Both the position numbers and the translations under genes were made by a program. From Dyella subtropica (GTDB lineage: Bacteria; Pseudomonadota; Gammaproteobacteria; Xanthomonadales; Rhodanobacteraceae): a stretch of 64,000 nt of DNA. The notes beneath the pieces are model-generated. The model was not told where the DNA came from. It saw only the letters and a program-made list of their open reading frames with translations, and ran no database searches. Positions within the stretch are counted from its first letter, which is position 1; each line of letters begins with the position of its first letter. The stretch spans positions 41,918-105,917 of the forward strand of contig NZ_JAPDPD010000020.1 of the NCBI RefSeq assembly GCF_026283965.1, in the 5' to 3' direction. Below, piece by piece: positions 44,348 through 52,589 of this stretch.

Positions 44348-46095
44348 GACCTAGTGTGGTGTTGCTGCCGCCAAGCGCTCAGCGGAAAGCTGTGGATGCG
44401 CTTGTCCGCGCCGTTGTAGTACAGCGTGGCGAGGTCCGGCGAGAGCCGTGCTTCGGTACCCATCGGGCCCAGCGGTTGCGGTGTGCTCCAGCCTCCGGCT
44501 GTGGCGAAGGCGATGAACAGCGCGTTGTCATTGGCGGTCGAGGGCGGACGATCCGAGCTGAAGACGATGAAGGATTGATCAGGCGCCACCGCCGGGTCGA
44601 AATCCGCCGTGACGCCGTCGCTGAAGCTCAGCGCCTGCGGTGGCTGATATTGGTCGCCCTTTCGGTGGCTGAGGTAGAGCCGGAATGCGCCGCTGGCCGG
44701 CTCGGGCTTCATGAAGTAGAGGCTGCCGTCCGCGGCCACTGCGGGCGCGTAGATCGAGCCGCCTGCGTTGATGGCGTCGGGCAGGCGTTGCGGCGCGCCC
44801 CAGCCGTGAGCGTTACGCGCCACCCGCCACAGGTTGCCGCCGCGTCCCGGTTGAGGCTTGCCGTTGAAAAAGCCGTCGAGTGCCACGCCGCCGGCCTGCG
44901 CGGGTCGGTTGGAGACAAACACCAGATACGAACCATCCGGCGACATCGCCGGTTCAAGATCCATCCATGCCTGCGAGAAAGGCACAGGCACGGCCTGCGA
45001 CCACTCCGCGCCTGCGCGCTCGGCGAGATAGAGGCGGCGCGCAATGCCTTTGCCGCGAGCAAACATCACGGTCTTGCCGTCTGGCGCGAAGGCGGGCGAG
45101 GCATCGTTGTCCTGTTGCCATGGGCCTTCCGCAACGGCACCGGCTCTGGCGTGGGCGTCCAGCCATGGCGCCAGCGAGACCTGCCAGATATTGTCGTCGC
45201 GCTGATTCGAATCGGCCCGATTCGAATTGGCCTGATTCGAATCGGCATGTCCGCCGGGCACGCGACGGTCGCTGTTGAAGTAGAGCGTGCGATGGTCGGG
45301 CCCGAGCTGCGCACCCATGGAGTGGGTGCCGGCGTTCACTTCGTCGCCAAGGTCCAGCGGCGTACTCCATCCTTGCGGCGTAGCGAAGCTAATGGCAAGC
45401 CGGTACGGCTGCTTCGGCGCGCGCGCGACGCTTACCACCATAAAGGATTGATCCGGTGCGATCGCGGGATCGCGGATCTGCGCGTCGGCGTCGCCCACGC
45501 CCAGCATGACCAGCTCGGGCGTCTGGTAGCGGCCATCCCGATACGCGGCGCGCTTCAGGCGCGTGCTGTCGTTCGGCCCGCAGCCGATGTAGTACAGGCT
45601 GCCGTCGGCGGCGATGCTGGGCGCGAAGTTCCTCGAGCAGGTGTTCACCGTGTCGGGCAGGCGCTCGGGCGTACCCCAGCCATTGCCCTGGCGTGCCACG
45701 CGCCACAGGTTCGAGCCCTGGCCGGGGTCGCGGCGCGTGCCGCGCACCGCATCGATGGGCGCGCCTTCGCCCGAAGCCGGGCGGTTGGAGCCGAATACAA
45801 GATACGAACCATCCGGCGCCATCGCTGGATCGAAATCGCCCCAGCGCCCGGAGAACGGCGCAGTGCGCGGCATCGACCACTGCATGCCGCTGCGATGCGA
45901 TTCGAGAATGGTTGGGGCGTCGCTCACGCTGCGTGTGAAGTACACCGCAGCGCCATCCGGTGCGAAAGCCGCAGCCCATTCGTTGTCCGGACCCGAAACG
46001 ACGCCAGGCGCAAAGATGGTGGGTGTGGTGATGTCCGTGGCGGCGACGGCGCCGATGACGGCGAACATGATGGCGAGCATCGGCAAGCGACTCAT
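44344..46095 (-). CDS. Exported tandem PD40 beta-propeller protein
   Basis: This 583-residue precursor has a signal peptide (LPMLAIMFAVIGAVAA) and two similar halves (about 25-290 and 315-575). Each has the series SPDGxxVxF, DFDPAMAPDGSYLVFGSNRP / DLEPAMSPDGSYLVFVSNRP, GSNLWRVARQGNGWGTPERLP / GGNLWRVARNAHGWGAPQRLP and AADGSLYY. It looks like a gene duplication of one propeller. The linker carries three 15-bp repeats. It is first in a probable operon with the kinase and regulator, which makes it a candidate sensory partner. Confidence 0.82.
   Translation of the reverse strand: MSRLPMLAIMFAVIGAVAATDITTPTIFAPGVVSGPDNEWAAAFAPDGAAVYFTRSVSDAPTILESHRSGMQWSMPRTAPFSGRWGDFDPAMAPDGSYLVFGSNRPASGEGAPIDAVRGTRRDPGQGSNLWRVARQGNGWGTPERLPDTVNTCSRNFAPSIAADGSLYYIGCGPNDSTRLKRAAYRDGRYQTPELVMLGVGDADAQIRDPAIAPDQSFMVVSVARAPKQPYRLAISFATPQGWSTPLDLGDEVNAGTHSMGAQLGPDHRTLYFNSDRRVPGGHADSNQANSNRADSNQRDDNIWQVSLAPWLDAHARAGAVAEGPWQQDNDASPAFAPDGKTVMFARGKGIARRLYLAERAGAEWSQAVPVPFSQAWMDLEPAMSPDGSYLVFVSNRPAQAGGVALDGFFNGKPQPGRGGNLWRVARNAHGWGAPQRLPDAINAGGSIYAPAVAADGSLYFMKPEPASGAFRLYLSHRKGDQYQPPQALSFSDGVTADFDPAVAPDQSFIVFSSDRPPSTANDNALFIAFATAGGWSTPQPLGPMGTEARLSPDLATLYYNGADKRIHSFPLSAWRQQHHTRS
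45202..45246 (-). repeat. Three 15-bp tandem repeats in the PD40 linker
   Basis: Units CTGATTCGAATCGGC, CCGATTCGAATTGGC and CTGATTCGAATCGGC follow each other without gap. On the coding strand they give Ala-Asp/Asn-Ser-Asn-Gln/Arg three times, between the two propeller halves. Being a multiple of three, copy-number change would keep the frame. Confidence 0.85.
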
Positions 46096-46227
46096 GGTGC
46101 TTCCTTGTTGGCGGATGGCCGCGAGGCTAGGCCAGGTTCACACCGTGGTCGCGCATCGTGTGATGACCGGTGCTTGAGCGGTGACAAGCGGTGCGACCGC
46201 GTGGGTGACTGGAGTGAGGCAAGGGCT

Positions 46228-46437
46228 GTGACGCCGCTGCTCCCTCCCTTGCGTGAAGCAGGGGAGGGTTGGGGTGGGGTGAAGCCCCTCAAGTTTTGTA
46301 GCGTCGTCGCAAGGGCTTACCCCCTCCCAGCCTCCCCCCGTCCCACGGGACTAGCTTTGCGTCGCAAGCAAGGGGAGGGGCAAAGGCGTGCGACGGTCAG
46401 TTCCCTCCCTTGCGTGTAGCGGGGGAGGGCAAAGCGG
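46228..46437. repeat. Variant family B repeat (B4)
   Basis: C-rich arms CTCCCTCCCTTGCGTGAAGC and CAAGCAAGGGGAGGGG surround a core unlike that of the other copies. A segment TCCCACGGGACTAGCTTTGC, also found at 58321, is inserted. A partial third arm follows to 46437. It lies in the 528-base gap between the PD40 gene and fliL; no gene is supported there. Confidence 0.6.
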
Positions 46438-46541
46438 TGACGCCATGACGTCGTCGCGACCATCCGTCGACACGCGTCAAGAAAACGCCGTTACGCGACG
46501 AATGCACGCTTCAACCCGCAGCACTAAGCCATTTCCATCGA

Positions 46542-46557
46542 TGGCATGCGGATTGCT
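46542..46557 (+). promoter_or_regulatory. Sigma-54 promoter of the fliL operon
   Basis: TGGCATGCGGATTGCT fits TGGCAYG-N4-TTGCW exactly, with GG-N10-GC spacing. The predicted start near 46568 is about 56 bases before fliL. This makes the fliL operon independent of fliE-fliK despite the block between them. Confidence 0.88.
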
Positions 46558-46623
46558 TCAAGGCTTGTCAAAGCCCGCCGCCCCTGGCGTTCGGGCACTC
46601 CCGATCCAAGCCTGAGGTTGTGC

Positions 46624-47139
46624 ATGTCCACTGCAGAAGCGAGTCCGGTCGAAGCTCCCGTCATTCCCCCGCGCAGCCACAAGGGGACCATGTTGATCCT
46701 GCTGGTGGCGTTGCTGGTGGTGTCGGCGGTGTGCGGCTACGCCTTGTTCACGCTGCGCAGCCATGCGGCCGGGACGGAGGCCAAGGTCGACGCCAAGGCC
46801 GCGGAAGCCAAGCCCAAGCAGCCGGAGCTTTATCTCGCGCTGGATCCGGCCTTTGTGGTGAATTTCCACAACGAGCAAGCGTTGAGCTATTTGCAGGTCG
46901 GCGTGACCTTGATGTCGCACGACGCCGCCGCACTCCAGGCGGTAAAGGATGCCGACCCGGTGATCCGCAACGCGCTGGTGATGCTGTTCAGCAACCAGAA
47001 CTACGTTGAGATCAGCGACGCCGCAGGCAAGCAAAAGCTGCAGGCGAAAGCGTTGCAGGCGGTGCAGAAGATCCTGCAGGACCGCACTGGCAAGCCCGGC
47101 GTAGACGCGCTCTATTTCACCAGCTTTGTGATGCAGTGA
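46624..47139 (+). CDS. fliL: Flagellar basal body-associated protein FliL
   Basis: The 171-residue protein has one membrane helix (about 23-45) and a periplasmic domain with LYLALDPAFVVNF and DPVIRNALVMLFSNQNY, the stomatin-like FliL pattern. It surrounds and supports the stator. ATG 46624 follows GAGGTT. The stop overlaps the fliM ATG by one base (TGATG). Confidence 0.92.
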   Translation: MSTAEASPVEAPVIPPRSHKGTMLILLVALLVVSAVCGYALFTLRSHAAGTEAKVDAKAAEAKPKQPELYLALDPAFVVNFHNEQALSYLQVGVTLMSHDAAALQAVKDADPVIRNALVMLFSNQNYVEISDAAGKQKLQAKALQAVQKILQDRTGKPGVDALYFTSFVMQ

Positions 47140-48155
47140 TGAGCGACCTTCTCTCCCAGGAAGAAATCGACGCGCTGCTCAACGGTGTCGATGGCGGCGC
47201 CATCGAGACCGGTAGCGACGAACCGCCGCCGTCGGATGCCGTGCTGGACTACGACTTCACCCAGCAGGACCGCATCGTGCGCGGCCGGCTGCCGACGCTG
47301 GAAATGGTCAACGACCGCTTCGCGCGCTACTTCCGCACCAATGTCTTCGGTGTGTTGCGCAAGACCTGCGAGGTATCGGTAGCCGGCGTGCGCATGCTTA
47401 AGTTCACCGAGTACGTGCATGGCCTGGCCGTGCCGACCAATCTCAACCTGGTGCGCGTGAAGCCGCTGCGCGGCACAGCCTTGGTGGTGATGGAGCCGCG
47501 GCTGGTCTTCACCATCATCGACAACTTCTTCGGCGGCGACGGCCGCTACCACGCACGCATCGAAGGCCGCGATTTCACAGCGACCGAAAGCCGCGTGATC
47601 CAGATCGTGCTGGCCGAGATATTCACCGCGATGGTGGAGGCCTGGGCGCCGGTGATGCCATTGCAGTTCGAGTTTCTGAACTCGGAGATCAATCCGCAGT
47701 TCGCCAACATCGTCAGCCCCACCGAAACCGTGGTGGTGTCTCGTTTTCATGTGGAGCTGGACGGCGGCGGCGGCGAAATTCACCTGACCTTGCCGTACTC
47801 GATGATCGAGCCGATTCGCTCGCTACTCGACGCGGGCGTGCAGAGCGACCGCGTCGAGCGCGATGAGCGCTGGCTCGAATGCCTGCATCAGGAAGTGCTG
47901 GACGCCGAGGTGGAGCTGAGCTCGCTGCTGATCGAGTCGAGCATCCACATCGGCGATTTCCTGAAGCTGCGTCCCGGCGATGTGATCCCGATGAACATGC
48001 CCGATCTGTGCACGGTATTCGCTGAAGACGTGCCGATCTTTCGCGCCCATTACGGGCAGACCAACGGTCGCAACGCCGTCCGTTTTCAGACCCTGGCCGG
48101 GCGCCGCACTGTGCGCGCACCGGGTGAATTTTCTATTGGGAAGACCCACGCATGA
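47139..48155 (+). CDS. fliM: Flagellar motor switch protein FliM
   Basis: The 338-residue protein starts MSDLLSQEEIDALLNGVDGG, the CheY-P-binding helix. A middle domain with GRLPTLEMVNDRFARYFRTN and a C-terminal SpoA domain (about 250-325) follow. It binds CheY-P and turns the switch. ATG 47139 shares a base with the fliL stop; a GTG three bases earlier is less likely. It overlaps fliN by four bases. Confidence 0.96.
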   Translation: MSDLLSQEEIDALLNGVDGGAIETGSDEPPPSDAVLDYDFTQQDRIVRGRLPTLEMVNDRFARYFRTNVFGVLRKTCEVSVAGVRMLKFTEYVHGLAVPTNLNLVRVKPLRGTALVVMEPRLVFTIIDNFFGGDGRYHARIEGRDFTATESRVIQIVLAEIFTAMVEAWAPVMPLQFEFLNSEINPQFANIVSPTETVVVSRFHVELDGGGGEIHLTLPYSMIEPIRSLLDAGVQSDRVERDERWLECLHQEVLDAEVELSSLLIESSIHIGDFLKLRPGDVIPMNMPDLCTVFAEDVPIFRAHYGQTNGRNAVRFQTLAGRRTVRAPGEFSIGKTHA

Positions 48156-48496
48156 GCCAGAGCCAAGAAGCCTTCGTCACCGACGAGCCGGTCCATCCGT
48201 TTGAAATACCCACGACCGTGGCGGGCGAGGGCGCCGACGTCAATCTGGATCTGATTCTGGATGTGCCGGTGACGCTGGCGATGGAAGTCGGTCGCACGCG
48301 CATCAGCATCCGCAACCTGCTGCAGCTCAACCAGGGCTCGGTGGTGGAGTTGGATCGCGCTGCCGGCGAACCGCTGGATGTGTTCGTCAACGGCACCCTG
48401 GTCGCTCATGGCGAAGTCGTGGTGATCAACGAAAAGTTCGGCATTCGCCTGACCGACGTGATCAGCCCAGCCGAACGCGTCCGCAAGCTGCGCTGA
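48152..48496 (+). CDS. fliN: Flagellar motor switch protein FliN
   Basis: The 114-residue protein has a short acidic N-terminal tail and a SpoA domain with DVPVTLAMEVGRTRISIRNL, NQGSVVELDRAAGEPLDVFV and NEKFGIRLTDVISP. It forms the base of the C ring with FliM and helps dock the export ATPase complex. It overlaps fliM by four bases and shares one base with fliO. Confidence 0.96.
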   Translation: MSQSQEAFVTDEPVHPFEIPTTVAGEGADVNLDLILDVPVTLAMEVGRTRISIRNLLQLNQGSVVELDRAAGEPLDVFVNGTLVAHGEVVVINEKFGIRLTDVISPAERVRKLR

Positions 48497-48876
48497 TGAT
48501 CGCCACACTCCTTGCCATCGCTGTGCCGGTCGCGACGCCGGATATCCCTGTGGGTGCCGAATTGCTGCGCGTATTGCTCAGCCTGGTTGCGATTATTGCG
48601 TTGATCGTCGCCGCGGGCTGGCTGAGCCGCCGCTTGCAGGCGCGCACGCAGCCGGGTGGGCGGCGCATCCGTTGCGTGGAGTCCTTCGCGGTGGGCACGC
48701 GCGAGCGTGTGTTGCTGCTGGATGCCGACGGCAAGCGCCTGCTGGTAGGCGTAGGCCCCGGCGGTTTGCGCACCTTGCATGTCTATGACGGTGCGGCGCC
48801 GGTGCTGCCCGAGGTTTCGCCGCTGCCGGTGCCGGCCTTCGGCGAGTTGCTGGCCCGCTGGAAGCGCAAACCATGA
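48496..48876 (+). CDS. fliO: Flagellar export assembly factor FliO
   Basis: The 126-residue protein has one membrane helix (about 22-43) and a small cytoplasmic domain with GGRRIRCVESFAVGTRERVL and LLVGVGPGGLRTLH, typical of FliO. It helps assemble the FliP pore and then leaves. The start shares a base with the fliN stop and the end overlaps fliP by four bases. Sequence conservation is low but position is decisive. Confidence 0.9.
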   Translation: MIATLLAIAVPVATPDIPVGAELLRVLLSLVAIIALIVAAGWLSRRLQARTQPGGRRIRCVESFAVGTRERVLLLDADGKRLLVGVGPGGLRTLHVYDGAAPVLPEVSPLPVPAFGELLARWKRKP

Positions 48877-49631
48877 AGTCGCTTTTGATGTCTCCGCGCT
48901 ATCTCGTCGCAATGCTTCTGTTGCTCCTACCCGTCGTGGCCTCCGCCGAGCCGGCCGGTATTCCGGTGCTGACCGTGCAGAACGGTGCCGGTGGCGTGCA
49001 GAACTGGACCTTGTCGCTGCAGTTGCTGGCATTGATGACGATGCTCAGCCTGCTGCCGGCGATCCTGCTGATGATGACCTCGTTCACACGCATCATCATC
49101 GTGCTTGGCTTTCTGCGTCAGGCGCTCGGCACGCAGTCGACGCCGCCCAATCAGGTGTTGTTGGGGCTGTCGCTGTTCCTCACCCTGTTCGTGATGTCGC
49201 CGGTGTTGAATCACGCATATCAGGATGGCGTGAAGCCGTATATGGATGGTCAGCTCAGTGCGGAGCTGGCGATACCCGCGGCCTCCGCGCCGTTCAAGCG
49301 CTTCATGCTCGACCAGACTCGCGACGCTGACTTGCAACTGTTTACGCATCTGGCTGGTGAGCAGCCGTTTGCCGACAAGGCGGCTGTGCCGTTTCGGGTG
49401 GCGATGCCGGCATTTGTCACCAGCGAGTTGAAGACGGCGTTTCAGATGGGCTTCTTGTTGTTCATTCCATTTTTGATCATCGATTTGGTGGTGGCGAGTG
49501 TGTTGATGTCGATGGGCATGATGATGGTGTCGCCGATGATCATCTCGCTGCCGTTCAAGATCATGTTGTTTGTGTTAGTGGATGGGTGGACGTTGTTGTT
49601 GGGGACGTTGGCGGGGAGTTTTTACTCGTGA
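48873..49631 (+). CDS. fliP: Flagellar export gate protein FliP
   Basis: The 252-residue precursor has a cleavable signal peptide (VAMLLLLLPVVASA). The membrane core has TSFTRIIIVLGFLRQALGTQ and GMMMVSPMIISLPFKIMLFV, near-universal FliP motifs. Five copies form the export pore with FliQ and FliR. fliQ normally follows at once, but here a 766-base repeat cluster lies between. Confidence 0.96.
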   Translation: MKSLLMSPRYLVAMLLLLLPVVASAEPAGIPVLTVQNGAGGVQNWTLSLQLLALMTMLSLLPAILLMMTSFTRIIIVLGFLRQALGTQSTPPNQVLLGLSLFLTLFVMSPVLNHAYQDGVKPYMDGQLSAELAIPAASAPFKRFMLDQTRDADLQLFTHLAGEQPFADKAAVPFRVAMPAFVTSELKTAFQMGFLLFIPFLIIDLVVASVLMSMGMMMVSPMIISLPFKIMLFVLVDGWTLLLGTLAGSFYS

Positions 49632-49649
49632 CTGCGCAGCCGGCTTTTG

Positions 49650-50026
49650 CTCCCTCTCCCTTCTGGGGGGAGGGGTGGGGTGAGGGGCGGGTGCTCGGTT
49701 CACCGCTTCTATTTCGTCACCCCGGCGTAGGCCGGGGTCCAGTGGCGTTGACGTTTGGTGTTCGTGTTGTCGCGACCTGGCTCGCCTGCCGCGGGCTTTC
49801 GAACCGCTGCCGCGGTCCGAGTCACTTTTCTTTGCTTGCCCAAAGAAAAGTAACCAAAAGAAAGGGCACCCCGGTTACGCGCTCTACGGGGCTTCGCCCC
49901 TTCGAGTCCGTGAGGGCTGGCCGGGCTTTTCGACACGACGTCCCTGTCGTGTCGAAAAGGAACCGCCATCCATGGCGGCCCCCCTGCGGGCCTTTTCGTC
50001 CAGCCCTCACCGCTGCACAGGGGACC
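49650..50026 (+). repeat. Family A repeat, one-armed copy (A4a)
   Basis: This has the same block order as the copies after cheV and fleQ: C-rich palindrome, CCGGCGTAGGCCGG stem, an ACTTTTCTTTG/CAAAGAAAAGT hairpin, the 14-bp stem at 49926-49939/49946-49959, and the CCGCTGCACAGGGGACC end. It makes up the first half of the fliP-fliQ gap. Confidence 0.8.
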
Positions 50027-50063
50027 CGTGCACGGCTCGCTGACGCATCGCCTAGCGAAACTG

Positions 50064-50377
50064 CTCCCTCTCCCCGTCGGGGAGAGGGTTGGGGTGAGGG
50101 GCGGGTGCTCGGGACAGCGTCTCTAGTCCGTCATTCCGGCGTAGGCCGGACAAGCGCGAAGCGCGCAGAACGTCCGCAGGACGGCCCCGAAGGGGTGAGC
50201 GAAGCGAATCATCCAGTGACGTTATCGCTCGGTTGTCGCGACTACGCGAACATCAAACGTCAACGTCACTGGACCCCGGCCTACGCCGGGGTGACGACAG
50301 TGAAAGGTTATCGCGAGCACCCATCCCCTCTCCTCAATCCTCTCCCCCTGCTCTTATTTCATTTGGGGGAGAGGGAG
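50064..50377. repeat. Family A repeat, two-armed copy (A4b)
   Basis: The left arm (CTCCCTCTCCCCGTCGGGGA...GGGTGCTCGGG...CATTCCGGCGTAGGCCGG) is mirrored by the right arm (CCCCGGCCTACGCCGGGG...CGCGAGCACCCATCCCC...GGGGGAGAGGGAG). The middle differs from the copy between flgH and flgI and carries AAGCGCGAAGCGCG. The right end supplies the GAGGGAG sequence 21 bases before fliQ. Confidence 0.75.
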
Positions 50378-50397
50378 CAAGCGATCGAGGCGCGCCT

Positions 50398-50667
50398 ATG
50401 ACTCCTGAATCCGTCATCGAATTCGGCCAGCACGCGCTCTATGTCGCGATGCTGATCGCAGCCCCGCTGCTACTCACCGCACTGGCCGTCGGCCTGCTGA
50501 TCGGTGTGATCCAGGCGGCCACGCAGATCAATGAGATGACACTCAGCTTCATCCCCAAGTTGATCGCGATGGCGGTGGTGGGGTTGATTGCCGGTCCGTG
50601 GATGTTGCGCACGCTGGTGCAGTTCACCCGGCATTTGATCGAGGGATTGCCGGGGGCGATTCGGTGA
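50398..50667 (+). CDS. fliQ: Flagellar export gate protein FliQ
   Basis: The 89-residue protein has two membrane helices and the family wording VGLLIGVIQAATQINEMTLS, then FIPKLIAMAVVGLIAGPWML. It winds around the FliP/FliR pore. ATG 50398 begins the gene after the repeat cluster. The stop overlaps the fliR GTG start (GTGA). The longer upstream frame through the repeats is not credible. Confidence 0.95.
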   Translation: MTPESVIEFGQHALYVAMLIAAPLLLTALAVGLLIGVIQAATQINEMTLSFIPKLIAMAVVGLIAGPWMLRTLVQFTRHLIEGLPGAIR

Positions 50668-51434
50668 CGAGCATCGACCTCGCCCAGTTGCCGGTCTGGC
50701 TTGGTGGTCTGCTGTGGGCGATGGCGCGCACGGGTGGGTTGTGTCTGATGGCGCCGGTGTTGGGTGCGACGGTGATTCCGGCGCGGATTCGCGTCAGTGT
50801 GATCTTGATTCTGAGTTTGGTGCTGGCGCCGCTGGCGCCGACGACGATCGATCCGCTGAGTGCCGATGGCATCAGCACGATGGCTTCGCAGGTGTTGGTC
50901 GGTGCGGCGGTGGGTTTTGTGTTGAAGCTGAGTTTTGAGGCGGTGGCGTTCGGCGGGCAGTTGGTGGCGCAGAGCATGAGCCTGGGTTTCGCGGAGGTGG
51001 TCAATCCGCAGGGGGGCGGCAGCTCGCCGGTGCTCAATCAGTTTTACCTCTTGCTGGTGACGTTGTTGTTCCTCGCGATGGACGGCCATTTGCGTTTGAT
51101 CGAGTTGCTGGCGGACAGCTTCACCACGTTGCCGCCGGGGAGCGAGGCGATCTCGACGAATGGCCTGCATGCGGTGGTCGCTTTCGCCAGTCAATTGTTT
51201 GCGGGGGCGGTGCGTGTGGCGCTGCCGGCGATGACGTCGCTGCTGGTGGTGAATATGGGTTTTGCGGCGATCAGCCGCGCGGCGCCGTCGATGAATCTGT
51301 TCGCGGTCGGTTTTCCGATCACGCTTTGCCTTGGTTTCATCACGTTGTGGATGGCCATGCATAGCTTGCCCGGCGCGTTCGGGTCGCTGCAGGACCGGGC
51401 CTGGTCGTTGATGCACGAACTGTTCGGGGGCTGA
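50664..51434 (+). CDS. fliR: Flagellar export gate protein FliR
   Basis: The 256-residue membrane protein has about six hydrophobic segments. It shows the FliR pattern PVLGATVIPARIRVSVILIL, a GQLVAQSMSLGFAEVVNP loop, and NLFAVGFPITLCLGFITLWM near the end. It completes the FliPQR gate. The GTG at 50664 overlaps the fliQ stop and was preferred to an ATG inside fliQ. flhB follows after four bases. Confidence 0.94.
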   Translation: MTSIDLAQLPVWLGGLLWAMARTGGLCLMAPVLGATVIPARIRVSVILILSLVLAPLAPTTIDPLSADGISTMASQVLVGAAVGFVLKLSFEAVAFGGQLVAQSMSLGFAEVVNPQGGGSSPVLNQFYLLLVTLLFLAMDGHLRLIELLADSFTTLPPGSEAISTNGLHAVVAFASQLFAGAVRVALPAMTSLLVVNMGFAAISRAAPSMNLFAVGFPITLCLGFITLWMAMHSLPGAFGSLQDRAWSLMHELFGG

Positions 51435-51438
51435 GCCG

Positions 51439-52578
51439 ATGTCCGAACAAGACGATCAGGAACGCACTGAAGAACCTTCCGAAAAACGCCTTCGCGAGGC
51501 GCGTGAGAAGGGCGATCTTCCGCGTTCGCGTGATCTCTCCGGCGCGATGGTGGTGCTGGCCGGCGTCGCCGCGCTGATGTCCGGTAGCGAAGATGCGTTT
51601 CGGCATGCGCAGCGCATCTATGGGCTGGGTCTGAGTTATGGCCGCGATGCACTGTTTTCCGGCGAATTGCCGGCACGCGTGCTGGGCGGTGCTTTGCACG
51701 AAGGGCTGTTGCTGTTCGCTCCGGTGGCGCTTGCCACGGTGCTGGCCACGCTTGCCGCGCCGGTGATGCTCGGTGGTTTGAGTTTCAGCAGCCAGGCGCT
51801 GGAGCCGAAGTTCGACCGGCTCGATCCCGTGGCAGGCCTGGGCCGTGTGTTTTCGATGCGTGGCCTGGTCGAGCTGGGCAAGTCGCTACTGAAACTCGCC
51901 TTCATCGGTACCGCGCTGGTTCTTCTACTGCGTCATTCGCAGCAGGCCATGTTGGCGACGGGGCGTGGCGAGGTGACGGCCGGCATCGCCATGGCGCTGT
52001 CCACGCTGGGGCGTGCCGCGCTGGTGTTTGGCGCGATGCTGGCGCTGATCGGCGGCATCGACGCGTTGTATCAGCGCTTCGACTACAGCAAGCGCCAGCG
52101 CATGACCAAGCAGGAATTGCGCGACGAGTCGAAAGAGACCGAGGGCAACCCGGAGCTCAAGGGCCGCATCCGCCAGATGCAGCACCAGATGGCGCGCAAG
52201 CGCATGATGCAAGAGCTGCCGAAGGCCGACGTGGTGGTGGTCAATCCCACCCACTTCGCTGTGGCGTTGCGTTACGACGATGGCCGTATGCGCGCGCCGC
52301 GCGTTATCGCTAAAGGCGTGGACGTACTGGCGCAGCAGATCCGCCTGGTGGCTGGCGCGCACCGCATTCCTTTGGTCGAAGCGCCGCCGCTGGCGCGTGC
52401 GCTTTACGCCACCACCGAACTGGGCCGCGAAATTCCCGCCGCGCTCTACGTCGCGGTCGCCCAGGTGTTGGCTTACGTCTACCAGTTGAAGCAAGCCACG
52501 ACGCAGGGCCATGCGCCGCCCCCCACACCCAACCCGGAGATCGATCCCGATCTGATGGGCCCCTATCGTGAAACCTGA
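51439..52578 (+). CDS. flhB: Flagellar export gate and specificity switch FlhB
   Basis: The 379-residue protein starts with an acidic/basic tail (EERTEEPSEKR-like, then REAREKGDLPRSRDL). It has four membrane helices and a cytosolic domain with the self-cleavage site NPTH (269-272) in VVVNPTHFAVALRY. Cleavage there lets FliK switch export from hook to filament proteins. The gene sits between fliR and flhA in the usual order. Confidence 0.96.
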   Translation: MSEQDDQERTEEPSEKRLREAREKGDLPRSRDLSGAMVVLAGVAALMSGSEDAFRHAQRIYGLGLSYGRDALFSGELPARVLGGALHEGLLLFAPVALATVLATLAAPVMLGGLSFSSQALEPKFDRLDPVAGLGRVFSMRGLVELGKSLLKLAFIGTALVLLLRHSQQAMLATGRGEVTAGIAMALSTLGRAALVFGAMLALIGGIDALYQRFDYSKRQRMTKQELRDESKETEGNPELKGRIRQMQHQMARKRMMQELPKADVVVVNPTHFAVALRYDDGRMRAPRVIAKGVDVLAQQIRLVAGAHRIPLVEAPPLARALYATTELGREIPAALYVAVAQVLAYVYQLKQATTQGHAPPPTPNPEIDPDLMGPYRET

Positions 52579-52589
52579 AGGACCTGAGC

